Positions 36,587 to 45,288 are shown, counted from the first letter of the stretch. The stretch is 64,000 bases of DNA from Pararhizobium qamdonense (GCF_029277445.1 NZ_CP119566.1:4298854-4362853), one strand, 5' to 3'. Numbers and translations are program-made. The notes: generated by a model from the letters alone, not told the origin.

Positions 36587-36991
36587 TCATTCGCGCTCCC
36601 GGCCCGGCAGCGCATCGCGCTCGCCAAACCAGTTGGCCGCAGAAGAACACCAGATCTGATGCTTGGGCGCAAGATCGCGGCGCTCAGTGATATTGCCCCA
36701 ACGGATACCGACCTCTTCGGCATCCGCACCGGTGCCCGTCGTATAAATTGGTGAACCGCAATTGCCGCAGAACATCTGGAAGCGCGTGCTGCCATTGTCG
36801 CCAGTCTTCGTATAGGTCTTTGGCTCGCCCGCAATGATGCGGAAATCGGCTGCCGGCACGGAGACCGTCACCCGGTAGGGCGAGCCGGTCAGATGCTGGC
36901 AATCGGTACAATGGCAGATGCCGATCTTGTCCGGATCGATCTCAGCCTCATACCGGATCGCGCCGCAGTGACAATGTCCATCGATATGCAT
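36587..36991 (-). CDS. GFA family (glutathione-dependent formaldehyde-activating enzyme-like) protein
   Basis: A 134-residue zinc-binding protein with the family's Cys pattern: HCHCGAIRYE, ICHCTDCQ and FCGNCGSPIY. GFA proteins were named for S-hydroxymethylglutathione formation, though that activity is disputed. GAGGAG lies before the ATG. It follows iolB by 37 bases and may be read from the iol message. The 3' end carries a 25-bp tandem duplication (36558-36607). Confidence 0.87.
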   Translation of the reverse strand: MHIDGHCHCGAIRYEAEIDPDKIGICHCTDCQHLTGSPYRVTVSVPAADFRIIAGEPKTYTKTGDNGSTRFQMFCGNCGSPIYTTGTGADAEEVGIRWGNITERRDLAPKHQIWCSSAANWFGERDALPGRERE

Positions 36992-37028
36992 GATGCTGTT
37001 TCTCCTCGTTCAGAAGGAAACTAGCGCA

Positions 37029-37829
37029 TCAGACGCCGGTGAACAGCCAGGCATGTTCCTTAGCATTGTTGAATTTCCAGACGCGGGACGGGCCGGCCAT
37101 CACATTGAGATAATAGAGGTCGTAGCCATGGATCGCTGCCACCGGATGATATCCCTTCGGCACCAGCGTCACGTCACCATCCTCCACCGCCATCGTCTCG
37201 TCCAGCGAGCGGTCATCGGTGTAGACCCGCTGCATGGCAAAGCCCTGGGATGGGTTCAGCCGGTGATAATAGGTTTCTTCCAGAAAGCTCTCGGCCGGCA
37301 GATTGTCCTCGTCATGCTTGTGCGGCGGATAGGACGATGTATGGCCGCCGGGGGTGATGACCTCGACCACCAGCAGGGAATGGGCGGCATTGTCGTCTTC
37401 CGGCATGATGTTGGTGACATAGCGGGTGTTGGTATTCTTGCCGCGTGTCATTTGCGGGTGAGTGCCTGCAGGGATGGGTTTGGTCTTGAAGCCGCCACCG
37501 CCCGGCGCGGAGCAGACGGCGAGTTCGAGATCGGTAACGGCCGTTACCTGCCATGCTGCGCCCGGCGCGACATATAACGCATGCGGCGCGCCGTCGAACG
37601 GCGTCATGCGCTCGCCCACCACGCCAAAATCCTGACCGTCAACGCTGGTCTCGCCCTTACCACTGACCCACACCAGGCAGACCTCGCGATCCCCGGTTTC
37701 GCCCGAGACCGTCTCGCCTGCCTTCACCCTGTTGAGATCGAAGCCGACATAGGTCCAGCCGGCGTTTTGCGGCGTGACGTGCGTTACGCGGCCTTTGTCG
37801 CCCTTGGGTTTTACGAGCAGGTTCGGCAT
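37029..37829 (-). CDS. iolB: 5-Deoxy-glucuronate isomerase IolB
   Basis: IolB converts 5-deoxy-glucuronate to 2-deoxy-5-keto-gluconate in inositol catabolism. The 266-residue double-cupin protein has the metal-binding segment SSYPPHKHDEDNLPAES, EETYYHRLNPSQGFAMQRVY and the end LVPKGYHPVAAIHGYDLYYL. The ATG at 37829 has AGGAGAA upstream. It is the last iol gene here and is separated from iolE by a palindromic repeat. Confidence 0.95.
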   Translation of the reverse strand: MPNLLVKPKGDKGRVTHVTPQNAGWTYVGFDLNRVKAGETVSGETGDREVCLVWVSGKGETSVDGQDFGVVGERMTPFDGAPHALYVAPGAAWQVTAVTDLELAVCSAPGGGGFKTKPIPAGTHPQMTRGKNTNTRYVTNIMPEDDNAAHSLLVVEVITPGGHTSSYPPHKHDEDNLPAESFLEETYYHRLNPSQGFAMQRVYTDDRSLDETMAVEDGDVTLVPKGYHPVAAIHGYDLYYLNVMAGPSRVWKFNNAKEHAWLFTGV

Positions 37830-37859
37830 GATGTTCTCCTCATGTGTTCGAGGAGCGTT

Positions 37860-38072
37860 TCTACCCCTCACCAAGTGCGCCCATGCGTTCGACTGCGTCT
37901 CACGCGGGCTTACTATCCTCTCCCGCAAGGGGAGAGGTAGGGTGCCACAATCACCGCCCCTCACATGAGGCAGGATGGTGCGGCAGGTTTTACCTCTCCC
38001 CTTGCGGGAGAGGATACGCAGGCAGGGTGAGCATTTGCGAACCCTTGGCCGAAGTTGGTGAGGGGTAAACCA
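37860..38072. repeat. Nested inverted-repeat element between iolE and iolB
   Basis: Outer arms TACCCCTCACCAA (from 37862) and TTGGTGAGGGGTA (to about 38069) enclose inner units ATCCTCTCCCGCAAGGGGAG (from 37914) and CTCCCCTTGCGGGAGAGGAT (to about 38017). Each inner unit is itself a hairpin. It fills the 267-bp gap between iolE and iolB. This family differs from those at 12609, 32541 and 39068. Confidence 0.8.
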
Positions 38073-38096
38073 CCCCACCAAATGTGCCCGAAGCGA

Positions 38097-39014
38097 TCAC
38101 CCCTTCGGAAACCCTTCCGTTTCCACTGTATAGCCTGCAGCGGTCATGACGCGCATCAGTTCGGCATAGCCGACCTCTGCCATCCTTTGCGGCGGCGACT
38201 TGCGGGGGTCCTGCTCGGCTTCGACGACGAACCAGCCTTCATAGCCGTAATCAGCAAAACGCTGAACGATCGCGCCAAAATCGAGCGAGCCGTCGCCGGG
38301 CACAGTGAACGCGCCGAGCGCCACCGCGTCCAGGAAGGACTGGCGGCTGCGATCCAGGCCGTCGACGACGGATTGGCGGATGTCCTTCACATGCACGTGG
38401 TTGATGCGGGCATGGTGGTTGTCGATGGCGCGCAGCACGTCGCCGCCGGCAAAGGCCAGATGGCCGGCATCCAGAAGCAGCGGGATGCCCTCGCCCGAAT
38501 TCTTCATGAAGGCGTCGAGTTCCGGCTCGGTTTCCACGACAGCCGCCATATGGTGGTGGTAGGAGAGCGGCATGCCCTGGTCTGCACACCATTCGCCGAA
38601 TTCGGTAACGCGGCGGGCATAGGCTTTCATCTCGTCATCGCCAAGGCGCGGCTTGGTGGCGAGCGGTTTGGACCGGTCGCCCTGGATCGAACGGCCGACT
38701 TCGCCATAGACGATGCAAGGCGCATTGACAGCCTTGAACAGCTCGATCATCGGCGCGATGCGGTCCTTGTTGGCTGAGAGATCCTCATCGACCAGCGTGC
38801 CGGAAAACCAGCCGCCGCAGAGCGTCACGTCGGCCGCGCGCAGGATCGGCAGCATCTCGTCGGGATTGTTGGGAAAGCGGCGCCCCTGCTCCATGCCGGT
38901 AAAGCCGGCGCTGCGCGACTGGCGCAGGCATTCCTCCAGCGACACGTCGTCGCTCAGTTCCGGAAGGTCGTCGTTCCACCAGGCAATGGGCGACATGCCG
39001 AGTTTGGCTTTCAT
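38097..39014 (-). CDS. iolE: Inosose dehydratase IolE
   Basis: IolE dehydrates scyllo-inosose (2-keto-myo-inositol). The 305-residue TIM-barrel protein begins AKLGMSPIAWWNDDLPELSD, with the metal-site segments GEVGRS, LSYHHHMAAVV, LLLDAGHLAFAGG and RINHVHVKDIR. AAGGAGA lies before the ATG at 39014. It is the third enzyme gene of the operon and is separated from iolD by a palindromic repeat. Confidence 0.95.
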   Translation of the reverse strand: MKAKLGMSPIAWWNDDLPELSDDVSLEECLRQSRSAGFTGMEQGRRFPNNPDEMLPILRAADVTLCGGWFSGTLVDEDLSANKDRIAPMIELFKAVNAPCIVYGEVGRSIQGDRSKPLATKPRLGDDEMKAYARRVTEFGEWCADQGMPLSYHHHMAAVVETEPELDAFMKNSGEGIPLLLDAGHLAFAGGDVLRAIDNHHARINHVHVKDIRQSVVDGLDRSRQSFLDAVALGAFTVPGDGSLDFGAIVQRFADYGYEGWFVVEAEQDPRKSPPQRMAEVGYAELMRVMTAAGYTVETEGFPKG

Positions 39015-39067
39015 GAACATTCTCCTTGGAAAGAAGGCGGCCGGCCTTCCCCTCTCATTTTGTATTG

Positions 39068-39134
39068 CCGTCATCCCCGGGCTTTCCGATGGCGCCTTGC
39101 GGCTGGATCCTCGGGGCGAGCCCGAGGATGACGG
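39068..39134. repeat. Palindromic repeat between iolD and iolE
   Basis: Arms CCGTCATCCCCGGGCT and AGCCCGAGGATGACGG (15 of 16 bases pair) flank an inner hairpin ATCCTCGGG/CCCGAGGAT that shares the right arm, so two alternative folds are possible. It occupies the centre of the 138-bp iolD-iolE gap. Confidence 0.75.
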
Positions 39135-39152
39135 AGTGTGTGAATACCTGTT

Positions 39153-41003
39153 CTAACCGATACGCTGCGACGCGAGCGCCTTTTCATAGCCCTTGCGGGC
39201 CGCGTTGACCTCGGAGCGGACGGAGACTTCCGGGACCGCCACATCCCACCAGTTGCCACCCTCGCCGGTGGTGATCAGCGGGTCGGTATCGATGACGATG
39301 ACGGTGGTGCGGTTTTCGCCGGCGGTTTCCTTCAGCGCGATTTCCAGCTCGCTGATCGAGGCGACCTTGCGGGTGAGCGCCCCCATGGCTGCAGCATGAC
39401 CGGCAAAATCGATCGCCGGCAGCGTGACGTGATGGGTGTCGCGAAGCAGGTTGTTGAAGTTGGCACCGCCGGTCGCCATCTGCAGCCGGTTGATGCAGCC
39501 GTAACCGGCATTGTCGAGCAGCACGATGGTGATCTTGGCGCCGAGCATGATCGACGAGGCAATTTCTGCGTTCAGCATCATGTAGCTGCCGTCGCCGACC
39601 ATGACGATGACGTCGCTGTCGGGCTTGGCGAGCTTGACGCCGAGGCCGCCGGCGACTTCATAGCCCATGGTCGAGAAGCCGTATTCCATGTGATAGCTGC
39701 CGGGGGCATCCGCCTGCCAGAGCTTGTGCAATTCACCGGGAAGACCACCGGCGGCGCAGACCAGCGTGGTATTTTCCGTGCGGGCCCGCTGGACGGCGCC
39801 GATCACCTGCGCGTCGGAGGGCAGCGCTGCGTTGGTCGCTGCAGTCGCCTTGTCTGCGGCCTTCAGCCATTCGGCCTTGCCGTCCGTTGCCTTCCGCGTC
39901 CAGCTGGCATCCACCTTGTGCGACCCCAGACCGGCGCTCAGCGCATCGAGGCCGACGCGGGCGTCGGAGACCAGCGGTAGGGCTTCATGCTTGGCGGCGT
40001 CGAAGGCTTGCGTGTTGAGGCCGATGATCTTCAGGCTGTCGTTCTTGAACAGCGACCAGGAGCCGGTGGTGAAATCCTGCAGGCGCGAGCCGACGGCGAG
40101 AACGACATCGGCATCCTCGGCCATCTGGTTGGAGGCCGATGTGCCGGTGACGCCGACCGAGCCCATGTTGAGAGGATGGCTGTGCGGCAGCGATGATTTT
40201 CCGGCCTGGGTTTCGACGACCGGAATGCCATGCCGTTCTGCAAAGGCCGCAAGCGTCTTGCTGGCTTCGGAATACAGCACGCCGCCGCCGGAAATGATGA
40301 CCGGCTTTTTCGCCGCTTTGAGCACCGCGATCGCATGGGCCAGTTCGTCCGCATCCGGATGCAGGCGGCGCGAGGTCCAGACTTTTTCGTCAAAGAAGCT
40401 TTCGGGATAATCATAGGCTTCCGCCTGCACATCCTGGCAGAGCGACAGCGTGACCGGGCCGCAATCGGCGGGATCGGTCAGCACCTGCATGGCGCGGCGC
40501 AGCGCCGGGATGATCTGTTCGGGGCGGGTGATCCGGTCGAAATAGCGCGAAACCGGGCGGAAGCAGTCGTTGACGGTCATCGTGCCATCGCCGAAATCCT
40601 CGATCTGCTGGAGGACCGGGTCCGGACGGCGATTGGCAAAGACATCGCCGGGGAGAAGCAGGACCGGCAGGCGGTTGACATGGGCAAGGGCTGCCGATGT
40701 CACCATGTTAAGCGCGCCGGGGCCGATCGACGTGGTGCAGGCCATGAAGCGGCGGCGGAAGCTTGCCTTGGCAAAGGCGATCGCCGCATTGGCCATGCCC
40801 TGCTCGTTCTGGGCGCGGTAGGTCGGCAGCGTGTCCTTGATGCCATGCAGCGCCTCGCCGATACCGGCGACATTGCCATGGCCGAAAATGGCGAAGACAC
40901 CGCCGAAGATCGGGGTCTTCTCACCGTCGATCACGGTCATCTGCTTGGTCAGAAACCGCGCGACGGCTTGCGCCATGGTCAGGCGAACGGTCTTGTGGCT
41001 CAT
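39153..41003 (-). CDS. iolD: 3D-(3,5/4)-trihydroxycyclohexane-1,2-dione hydrolase IolD
   Basis: IolD opens the ring of the diketo intermediate to give 5-deoxy-glucuronate, using thiamine diphosphate. The 616-residue protein has the ThDP-enzyme layout: N-terminal pyrimidine-binding domain (PTYRAQNEQGMANAAIAFAK with the catalytic Glu), central domain (KPVIISGGGVLYSEA) and C-terminal ThDP/Mg motif VMVGDGSYMMLNAEIASS with a downstream Asn (LLDNAGYG). AGGAGG lies seven bases before the ATG at 41003. Confidence 0.95.
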   Translation of the reverse strand: MSHKTVRLTMAQAVARFLTKQMTVIDGEKTPIFGGVFAIFGHGNVAGIGEALHGIKDTLPTYRAQNEQGMANAAIAFAKASFRRRFMACTTSIGPGALNMVTSAALAHVNRLPVLLLPGDVFANRRPDPVLQQIEDFGDGTMTVNDCFRPVSRYFDRITRPEQIIPALRRAMQVLTDPADCGPVTLSLCQDVQAEAYDYPESFFDEKVWTSRRLHPDADELAHAIAVLKAAKKPVIISGGGVLYSEASKTLAAFAERHGIPVVETQAGKSSLPHSHPLNMGSVGVTGTSASNQMAEDADVVLAVGSRLQDFTTGSWSLFKNDSLKIIGLNTQAFDAAKHEALPLVSDARVGLDALSAGLGSHKVDASWTRKATDGKAEWLKAADKATAATNAALPSDAQVIGAVQRARTENTTLVCAAGGLPGELHKLWQADAPGSYHMEYGFSTMGYEVAGGLGVKLAKPDSDVIVMVGDGSYMMLNAEIASSIMLGAKITIVLLDNAGYGCINRLQMATGGANFNNLLRDTHHVTLPAIDFAGHAAAMGALTRKVASISELEIALKETAGENRTTVIVIDTDPLITTGEGGNWWDVAVPEVSVRSEVNAARKGYEKALASQRIG

Positions 41004-41063
41004 TGTTTCCTCCTCGAACGAGGACATTGCCTCGCATTAAACCTTGTCTATGAGGAAAGTTTT

Positions 41064-41194
41064 ACCCCCCTCTGTCCCTTTGGGACATCTCCCCCTCAAG
41101 GGGGGAGATCATTCTTTTCCCGTTGTTGGCACATCAGTTCCGGTTCATCTCCCCCCTTGAGGGGGAGATGTCGGCGTCGCCGACAGAGGGGGGG
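41064..41194. repeat. Palindromic repeat pair between iolC and iolD
   Basis: Two copies of the unit also seen in the ugpB-ugpA gap, again in opposite orientation: 41064-41109 (ACCCCCCTCTG...AAGGGGGGAGAT) and 41147-41194. The 37 bases between them are unrelated to the spacer in the ugp copy. The element fills most of the 218-bp gap. Confidence 0.85.
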
Positions 41195-41221
41195 TACAGC
41201 CACGAATGCCGCACCACCCCA

Positions 41222-43153
41222 TCAGGCGGCCTTCGTTTCCGCCAGCCCGAGCCAGAGATTGACCAGCGCCTCGAACTTGCCCGCCATATCGGCGATCGCC
41301 TGTTCGTCATCGATCTCGCCCGCCAGCCAGGCCTTGCTGGCCTCGGCGAAGATCGTGCGGCCGACGGCGAAACCCTTGACGGTCTTTGATGTGCGGGCGG
41401 CGGCAAAGCCGTCCTTCAGCGCCTCATAGGGCGCTTCCAGCCCAAGCAGGACAACGCCCCGGCAATGGGGATCGCGCGCTTCGATCACGGCATCGACCGC
41501 GGCCCAGGCGGCGCGGCTTGCCTGCGGCTCCAGTTTCCACCAGTCCGGCTTCAGGCCGGCATCGTAGAGTTCGGTGAGTGCCCTCGGGATCGTGGTATCA
41601 TCAAGCGTACCATGTTTGCCGGCGATGATCTCGATGAGGATTTCGCGGCCGACCTTGCGGGCCGCCTCGAAGGCGGATCGCAGCTTGGCAATCTGGGCGG
41701 CCTTCATCTCTGCGGGATCATCGGGATGGAAGAAGCTCAGGACCTTGATGCAGTGATCGACCGGCCATTCGATCAGCCGGCTGCCGAGATCCTGGCTGAA
41801 CTCGAACTGCAGCGGACGCGAGCCAGGAAGCTCGATCGGCTTGCCGATCCAGAAGTTCTTGTTGACGGCATAGAGCGCATCGCGGCCATATTTGTCGTCG
41901 ATCAGCATGCCGAAGCCGGGACGGCCATTGGCGATGCGCTCGGCCGCCTTGACGGCGAGAACCTTGAAGGCCGGGATGCGGGCCAAAAGCTCGGCATTGT
42001 CCCCGGCGAGATCCTCCAACTGACTGCGGTGATCGATGGCGAGCGCCATCAGCTGCGGGATTTCGCGGCGCCGCGTGGTTGCCCAATGAATGTGGTTGAT
42101 CGCCTCGTCCTTGCGCAGCGCCTTTTCCTTGCTGCCCTTTTCGAGGAAAAATTGCAGCTCGGTCCAGGTCGGGATTTCCGGCGCGCAGAGCAGGCGCGAC
42201 ACGGCAAAGGCGCCGCAGGCATTGGCCCAGGTGGCCGAGGTCGCGTGCGGCTCGTCTTTCAGCCAGCCGCGCAGGAAACCGGACATGAACGCGTCGCCGG
42301 CGCCAAGCACGTTGTAGACCTCGATCGGAAAACCCTTGCCGACAATGCCGTCTTCCAGATTATCGGAGATGGCGCCATCATAGACGATGCAGCCCATCGG
42401 GCCGCGCTTCAAGACGATCGTCGCCTTCGAATTGGCGCGTATGGTCTTCAGCGCTGCCAGAAGATCGCTGTCGCCGGATGCGATCAGCACTTCCTCTTCG
42501 GTGCCGACGATCAGGTCGCAATCGGCAAGCACAGTCTTTAGATGCGCCGACACTTTTTCCGAGGCGATGTAGCGATTGTCACCGGCATCATGGCCGGCAA
42601 GGCCCCACAGGTTCGGGCGGTAATCGATATCGAACACCACCTTGGCGCCGCTTTCCTTGGCGATGCGGATCGCCTTGCGCTGGGCGGCATCGGTATGCGG
42701 CTTGGCGAAATGCGTGCCCGTGACCAAGATGGCGCGGGCCGAACGGATGAAGTCCTCGGAAATATCGTCTTCGCAGAGCGCGCTATCGGCGCAATTGTCG
42801 CGGTAGAACAGCAACGGGAAGGAATGGTCGCTTTCGACAGCCAGGATGGCAAGGGCCGTCAACCGCTCGGGATCGGTGACGATACCCTTCGTCTCGACAC
42901 CCTCGCGCTCCAGCTGCTCGCGGATGAAGCGGCCCATCTGCTCCTTGCCGACACGGGTCAGAAGCGCCGATTTCAGGCCGAGGCGCGCGGTGCCGACGGA
43001 AATATTTGTGGGGCAGCCACCGACGGATTTGGCGAAGCTGGCGACATCTTCAAGCCGGGTTCCGATCTGCTGGCCGTAAAGATCGACCGAGGCGCGGCCG
43101 ATGGTGATAAGATCAAGCGGCTTGTCCGCCTGCGTACCGTTGCTCTGGCTCAC
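41222..43153 (-). CDS. iolC: 5-Dehydro-2-deoxygluconokinase IolC fused to a DUF2090 aldolase-like domain
   Basis: IolC phosphorylates 2-deoxy-5-keto-gluconate. At 643 residues this is twice the length of Bacillus IolC. Residues 1 to about 330 are a PfkB-type sugar kinase (LDLITIGRASVDLYGQQIG, NVLGAGDAFMSGFLRG with the catalytic Asp). The rest is DUF2090, related to class I aldolases (HWATTRRREIPQLMALAIDH, KVLSFFHPDD, LLGLEAP). In rhizobia this fusion is thought to combine the kinase with cleavage of the product, the IolJ step; that second activity is inferred. It is the first enzyme gene after iolR. Confidence 0.93.
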   Translation of the reverse strand: MSQSNGTQADKPLDLITIGRASVDLYGQQIGTRLEDVASFAKSVGGCPTNISVGTARLGLKSALLTRVGKEQMGRFIREQLEREGVETKGIVTDPERLTALAILAVESDHSFPLLFYRDNCADSALCEDDISEDFIRSARAILVTGTHFAKPHTDAAQRKAIRIAKESGAKVVFDIDYRPNLWGLAGHDAGDNRYIASEKVSAHLKTVLADCDLIVGTEEEVLIASGDSDLLAALKTIRANSKATIVLKRGPMGCIVYDGAISDNLEDGIVGKGFPIEVYNVLGAGDAFMSGFLRGWLKDEPHATSATWANACGAFAVSRLLCAPEIPTWTELQFFLEKGSKEKALRKDEAINHIHWATTRRREIPQLMALAIDHRSQLEDLAGDNAELLARIPAFKVLAVKAAERIANGRPGFGMLIDDKYGRDALYAVNKNFWIGKPIELPGSRPLQFEFSQDLGSRLIEWPVDHCIKVLSFFHPDDPAEMKAAQIAKLRSAFEAARKVGREILIEIIAGKHGTLDDTTIPRALTELYDAGLKPDWWKLEPQASRAAWAAVDAVIEARDPHCRGVVLLGLEAPYEALKDGFAAARTSKTVKGFAVGRTIFAEASKAWLAGEIDDEQAIADMAGKFEALVNLWLGLAETKAA

Positions 43154-43220
43154 TGCTTCCTCCCGGCGGGCGCTTGCGTCGCGCCGACATTTTTATTGGC
43201 TGGTGGGGTATCGCCGTTAT

Positions 43221-43264
43221 GAAACATAAATTCCGTCGTTTAGTCAATGTGGAATTTTCATTCT
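43221..43264. promoter_or_regulatory. Two IolR-type operator sites upstream of iolC
   Basis: GGAATTTTCATTCT lies at 43251-43264 (plus), overlapping the last codons of iolR, and GGAATTTATGTTTC at 43221-43234 (minus). Both have GGAA-N6-TT(C/T). The first lies in a longer block ATGTGGAAT-N5-TTCTATT that recurs exactly upstream of iolR. This resembles the GGAA-N6-TTCC type motif described for rhizobial IolR. Confidence 0.6.
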
Positions 43265-44121
43265 ATTAAATCATCTTCGCCGATCCGCCGCCTTTTTTCC
43301 GCAACGGCAACCGTCAGCGCCATGGCGAAGGCCATGCTGGCGGAGAGCGAGCGAAACCCGGCATGATCGGCCTCGACCAGCTCGAACCAGACTTTCGAGG
43401 ATTCCGCCAGCGGCGAGAAGGCCGAATCGGTCAGGGATACGACGGGGACCCTGCGATTGGCGAGCAGCTTGGCCTGATTGACGCTCTCGGACGCATAGGG
43501 CGAGAAACTGACGGCGAAGGCCGCATCCTTCGGGCCGGCCATGGCCAGAATATCGTCATCGATCCCGGCCGCCGTGCCGACCAGCTGATATTTGACCTTC
43601 AGCTTTCCAAAGGCATAGGCCATGTAACCGGAGATCGGATAGGACCGCCGCTTGGCGACGAGATAGATGGTTTCGGCCGCAGCCAGGATATTGACGGCGC
43701 GCTCGAAGGCTTCAGGCTCGACGGAACTGGCGATATTGTCGAGGGAACGATGGGCTGCGGCCACGAAGCCGTTGAAGATCGAGCCGCTTTCCAGCTTGCT
43801 GTGATCATTGCCACTCAGTGCCTTCAGGCGCTCATCATAGCCGGGCGTGCGCTCGCGCAAACGTGCCCGGAAAATCTGCTGCAGGCTGGAAAACCCTTCA
43901 AAGCCGAAATGCTGGGCAAAGCGCACCAGCGTCGAGGGCTGAACATCGGCGGACGTTGCGATGCTGGCTGCCGTGCCGAAGGCGATCTCGTCGGGATTGT
44001 CGAGCGCATAGGCTGCCACTTGGCGCAGCCGCTTCGGCAGCTGCGCCTTGCGCTCCAGGATGATCGTCTTGAGCCCGTCGAAATCCTGCGGAATGGCGAT
44101 GCTGTTTTCGGGTTCGGCCAT
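43258..44121 (-). CDS. iolR: RpiR family inositol-catabolism repressor IolR
   Basis: A 287-residue regulator with an N-terminal helix-turn-helix (QVAAYALDNPDEIAFGTAAS, SADVQPSTLVRFAQHFGFEG) and a C-terminal SIS sugar-phosphate domain (AETIYLVAKRRSYPISGYMA, AVSFSPYASESVNQAKLL). Position directly before iolC and family match the repressor of rhizobial iol genes. I choose the ATG at 44121; the frame is open 30 codons more, through a region containing an operator-like site. Confidence 0.9.
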   Translation of the reverse strand: MAEPENSIAIPQDFDGLKTIILERKAQLPKRLRQVAAYALDNPDEIAFGTAASIATSADVQPSTLVRFAQHFGFEGFSSLQQIFRARLRERTPGYDERLKALSGNDHSKLESGSIFNGFVAAAHRSLDNIASSVEPEAFERAVNILAAAETIYLVAKRRSYPISGYMAYAFGKLKVKYQLVGTAAGIDDDILAMAGPKDAAFAVSFSPYASESVNQAKLLANRRVPVVSLTDSAFSPLAESSKVWFELVEADHAGFRSLSASMAFAMALTVAVAEKRRRIGEDDLIE

Positions 44122-44187
44122 GGATCCGGGTCTCTTCCTGCTCTCTGCTGTCGCGTAGGACCTTATGCAAAACATCGCCGCAAGAAT

Positions 44188-44201
44188 AGAACATACATTC
44201 C
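44188..44201. promoter_or_regulatory. IolR-type operator upstream of iolR
   Basis: On the minus strand GGAATGTATGTTCT lies within ATGTGGAAT-N5-TTCTATT, sharing all 16 fixed bases with the block before iolC. It lies 67 bases before the iolR ATG, suggesting autoregulation. The rest of the 339-bp gap to the amidotransferase gene shows only the elements noted for that gene. Confidence 0.6.
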
Positions 44202-44460
44202 ACATCTGCATTTTTTCGGCGGTTTAGCGGGTATTCCAAGGATGATGCCTACCAGTGGTTGCCGGACTGAATGGGCCGGTTTCTCGTCCGGCATTCCCCA
44301 TCAAACAGGCCGGACGTCCCAAAATGGCCAATTGACCGGGAAGATGGGGAAATGATTGAGTTCGTTAACGCATTTTTACCATGTTCGGCCGGATGATCGG
44401 CCAATATCATGGTTAACGAACCATCAAGGCGGGCCATCCCCGCAATCCGGAGTATCCTGC

Positions 44461-45288
44461 ATGTGCCGCTGGGCAGCCTATCGCGGAGAGCCGCTTTATC
44501 TGGAAGAACTGGTGTCCTCGCCGGCCCATTCGCTGATCGAGCAATCCCATTGCGCCACCCGCGCCAAGACGGCGACCAACGGTGACGGCTTCGGCATCGC
44601 CTGGTACGGCGATCATCCGGAACCCGGCCGCTACCGCGATATCCTGCCTGCCTGGTCAGACTGCAACCTGAAAAGCATTGCTAGGCAGATCCGCTCGCCG
44701 CTGTTTCTCGCCCATGTGCGGGCTGCGACCGGCGGCGGCACGCGGCGCGACAATTGCCACCCCTTCGTGCATGGCCGCTGGTCCTTCATGCACAACGGCC
44801 AGATCGGCGATTTCGAGCATTTGCGCCGGCCGATGGAGGCGATGCTCGACAACGATCTCTACACCGCCCGCACCGGCTCGACCGATAGTGAACTTCTCTT
44901 CTTGCTGGCGCTGCAGTTCGGCCTAGATCAGGATCCGCTGGGCGCAATCGCCGAGACGCTCGCTTTCGTCGAACGGCTGGCCGAGCACCTGGAGCGCAAG
45001 GTTCTGGTGCGTTTCACGGCGGCACTTTCCGACGGACATGATCTCTATGCCGTGCGCTATGCATCCGACTGGAAGGCGCCGACGCTCTATGCGTCGCCGA
45101 TGGGGCCCAGCGGCGGCTATTGCTTGGTCTCCGAGCCGCTGAACGACGACGACAATACCTGGGTGGAAATTCCGGATGGAACCGCCGTCATCGTCGGCGA
45201 AAACGGCGTCGATGTGCGCCTGTTCGGCACGGCGGGTACAGCGCCCGGCACGGCGCGGATGGACCGGATGGTATCAGCGGAAATGTGA
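44461..45288 (+). CDS. Class II glutamine amidotransferase (YafJ/EgtC-like)
   Basis: A 275-residue protein whose Cys2 (MCRWAAYRGEP) is the expected N-terminal nucleophile of the Ntn-hydrolase amidotransferases. Other active-site parts: ATNGDGFGIAWYG, FLAHVRAATGG, CHPFVHGRWSFMHNGQIGDF. It lacks a partner domain, so the acceptor is unknown. The 100 bases upstream hold GTTAACG twice and a TTAACCAT sequence (minus strand, about 44408-44416) like a CtrA half-site. Its last 15 bases overlap the end of coaBC on the other strand. Confidence 0.88.
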   Translation: MCRWAAYRGEPLYLEELVSSPAHSLIEQSHCATRAKTATNGDGFGIAWYGDHPEPGRYRDILPAWSDCNLKSIARQIRSPLFLAHVRAATGGGTRRDNCHPFVHGRWSFMHNGQIGDFEHLRRPMEAMLDNDLYTARTGSTDSELLFLLALQFGLDQDPLGAIAETLAFVERLAEHLERKVLVRFTAALSDGHDLYAVRYASDWKAPTLYASPMGPSGGYCLVSEPLNDDDNTWVEIPDGTAVIVGENGVDVRLFGTAGTAPGTARMDRMVSAEM

